Shown here: one piece after another, positions 45,777-47,056 of the stretch
Layout: each line of letters starts with the position of its first letter
How positions within the stretch are numbered: the stretch's first letter is position 1
From: an uncultured Rhodospirillales bacterium
GTDB lineage: Bacteria; Pseudomonadota; Alphaproteobacteria; Acetobacterales; Acetobacteraceae
NCBI GenBank assembly: GCA_903843125.1
Contig: CAIMOR010000014.1
Coordinates: 1 to 47,056, forward strand
Length of the DNA: 47,056 nucleotides
Reading direction: 5' to 3'
The notes under the pieces: generated by a model
Told to the model about the DNA's origin: nothing
The model's database searches: none
The model's input: the letters and a program-made list of their open reading frames with translations, nothing else
Position numbers and translations under genes: made by a program

Positions 45777-46664
45777 ATGACAAAGGTCATCCGCACCGCC
45801 ATCGGCAGCGTCGTCATCGCCGGCCTGGTGCTGGCGCTGAAGCTCGGCGCCTGGTGGCTGACCGGCAGCGTGGCGCTGCTGGCCGATGCGCTGGAATCGG
45901 TCGTCAACGTGGTGGCCGCCAGCGCCGCCCTGGCCGCGCTGCATTTCGCCGCCATGCCGCCGGACGCCAACCACCCCTATGGCCACACCAAGGCGGAATA
46001 CTTCTCGGCGGTGCTGGAAGGCGCGCTGATCATCGTCGCGGCGGTGTCGATCCTGCATGAGGCCTATGGCGCCTGGGTCACCCCGCGACTGATCGCCAGC
46101 CCGGATACCGGCCTGGCGATCTCGGCGGTGGCGACCGTGGTCAACCTGCTCTGGGCCATGCTGCTGTTCCGCCGTGGCACGGCGGCCCGCTCGCCAGCCC
46201 TGCTGGCGGATTCGCGGCACCTGATGGCCGATGTGGTCACCTCGGTCGGTGTGATCGCCGGGGTCGCCGCCGCGGCGCTGACCGGCAAGACCTGGTTCGA
46301 CCCGCTGCTGGCCGCCCTGACCGCCGTCAACATCCTGTTCAGCGGATGGGGGCTGATGAAGGCCAGCTTTTCCGGCCTGATGGACGAGGCGGTGCCCGAC
46401 GAGCTGCTCGGCCGCATCCGCCGCGTCGTCGGCGCCAATGCTGCCGGCGCGATCGAGGCGCATGACCTGCGCACCCGCCATGCCGGCCGCCTGGTCTTCA
46501 TCGACTTCCACCTGGTGGTGCCCGGCGGCATGACGGTGGACGACAGCCACGCCATCTGCGACCGGATCGAGACCGCGCTGAAGGTGGAGGTGGATGGCGC
46601 CGTGATCAGCATCCATGTCGAGCCCGAGGGCAAGGCCAAGCACCACGGGGTGCTGGTGCTGTGA
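45777..46664 (+). CDS. Cation diffusion facilitator (CDF) family metal transporter
   Basis: A 295-residue, six-helix metal/proton antiporter with a C-terminal cytoplasmic domain. TGSVALLADALES (TM2), HPYGHTKAEYF (loop) and DSRHLMADVV (TM5) are CDF signatures, as is EAHDLRTRHAG. The TM5 His and Asp of the metal site are present. In TM2 the two ligand positions read Glu and Asn instead of Asp-Asp or His-Asp. ATG 45777 is preferred by family N-terminus; the in-frame ATG 45714 would add 21 Pro-rich residues. The stop overlaps the next gene by four bases (GTGA). Confidence 0.9.
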   Translation: MTKVIRTAIGSVVIAGLVLALKLGAWWLTGSVALLADALESVVNVVAASAALAALHFAAMPPDANHPYGHTKAEYFSAVLEGALIIVAAVSILHEAYGAWVTPRLIASPDTGLAISAVATVVNLLWAMLLFRRGTAARSPALLADSRHLMADVVTSVGVIAGVAAAALTGKTWFDPLLAALTAVNILFSGWGLMKASFSGLMDEAVPDELLGRIRRVVGANAAGAIEAHDLRTRHAGRLVFIDFHLVVPGGMTVDDSHAICDRIETALKVEVDGAVISIHVEPEGKAKHHGVLVL

Positions 46665-47056
46665 GGCTGCCGGCGGGGCTGGACCTGCCGCCGCTCGGCT
46701 TCGCCGGCCCGGCGGCCGGCGACCGCCTGCTTGCCGCCCCGGCCACTCCGCCGCGCCGACCCTGGCCTTCCGCGGCTTCCCTGATACTGCACGCCCTGGC
46801 GCTGGCCTTCGCGCTCGGCCTGCTCGCCTTGCCACGGCTGACGCCGCCTGGCCCGGACCAGGCGGTGGAGATGCTGTGGGAACAGCCGCCGGCCGAGGAA
46901 TCCGCCAGCCTGCCCGAAGCCGAGCCACCTTCGCCGCCCGCCGTGCCGCCGCCGCCCGAGGCGATGCCGATGCCGCCGCCACCGCCGCGCGCCGCGCCGC
47001 CGCTGCTGATGGAGCCGCCCCCGCCGGCCCTGCCGGACAGCACCGCCCTGCTGCCG
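46661..47056 (+). CDS. TonB-family energy-transducer-like protein (3' truncated by window end)
   Basis: The first 132 codons of a second TonB-like gene. GTG 46661 overlaps the CDF stop by four bases. One membrane helix (about 35-57) carries the S-x3-H motif (Ser40, His44). A Pro/Glu-rich spacer follows, and the C-terminal domain lies outside the window. Coupling to the CDF gene suggests a link to metal handling, but this is only inferred from position. Confidence 0.75.
   Translation, partial: MRLPAGLDLPPLGFAGPAAGDRLLAAPATPPRRPWPSAASLILHALALAFALGLLALPRLTPPGPDQAVEMLWEQPPAEESASLPEAEPPSPPAVPPPPEAMPMPPPPPRAAPPLLMEPPPPALPDSTALLP

Noticed and set aside
41876-45970. A 1364-codon open frame on the minus strand opposite metH
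   Set aside because: It is a stop-free shadow caused by very high GC and codon bias; its translation is low-complexity, rich in His/Gln/Arg/Gly and Val, and has no family motif, while metH on the plus strand is complete.

Overview
The window reads as one stretch of chromosome from a high-GC alphaproteobacterium, most likely an Acetobacteraceae member close to Roseomonas. This is inferred from three things: the base composition, the aroQ-accB-accC-aat gene order, and the many periplasmic binding proteins (Liv, TRAP and Bug/TctC types) that stand apart from their membrane partners. Gene density is high, 4-base start/stop overlaps are frequent, and GTG or TTG starts are used. I see no tRNA, rRNA, insertion sequence, prophage or CRISPR array. 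Both ends cut genes: an MFS transporter on the left and a TonB-family gene on the right.

Layout. 1-3.2 kb: MFS transporter and RutF/HpaC-type flavin reductase, then two copies of a REP-like palindrome, then a convergent sulfatase. 3.2-8.3 kb (minus): a complete branched-chain amino acid/amide type ABC operon, livHMGF plus binding protein, followed by a 25-codon ORF with an extreme Shine-Dalgarno sequence and a terminator. 8.4-10.1 kb (plus): a carboxymuconolactone decarboxylase family protein and a TonB-family protein. 10.1-13.8 kb (minus): aroQ-accB-accC-aat plus an orphan DNA methyltransferase. 14-15 kb (plus): thiS-thiG. 15-16.8 kb: a long structured leader, a candidate speF RNA, before an ornithine/lysine decarboxylase.

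16.8-21.6 kb: an atypical receiver protein, an OxyR-like LysR regulator without the resolving cysteine, an HtrA/PDZ protein that has lost its catalytic triad, a class C beta-lactamase-fold serine hydrolase and a DUF2256 protein. A near-identical promoter module precedes both the receiver gene and the oxyR-like gene. In each copy four tetranucleotides at 7-base spacing resemble the OxyR tetrad, just upstream of conserved -35/-10 boxes. The oxyR-like leader can form three stacked hairpins. 21.7-25.8 kb: a ThDP-dependent enzyme and a MASE1-PAS-PAS-GGDEF diguanylate cyclase.

26-35.8 kb: solute-capture and small-molecule genes (Bug protein, TRIC/YicG channel, SDR, MFS, TRAP binding protein). These are followed by a minus-strand run of isochorismatase-fold hydrolase, Asp/Glu racemase-fold protein, CoA-binding protein, DUF2076 protein and LysR regulator, with a second Bug gene divergent. 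35.9-40.8 kb: chemoreceptor, Tat-exported SDR, lipoprotein esterase and SppA/SohB peptidase. 40.8-47 kb: a methionine-cycle unit in which an ArsR-methyltransferase fusion regulator with a clear dyad operator precedes metH. A CDF metal transporter and the second TonB-family gene follow.

The best candidates for undescribed biology are the 25-residue peptide gene with 17 bases complementary to the 16S rRNA tail, and the duplicated OxyR-type promoter module with its triple-hairpin leader.
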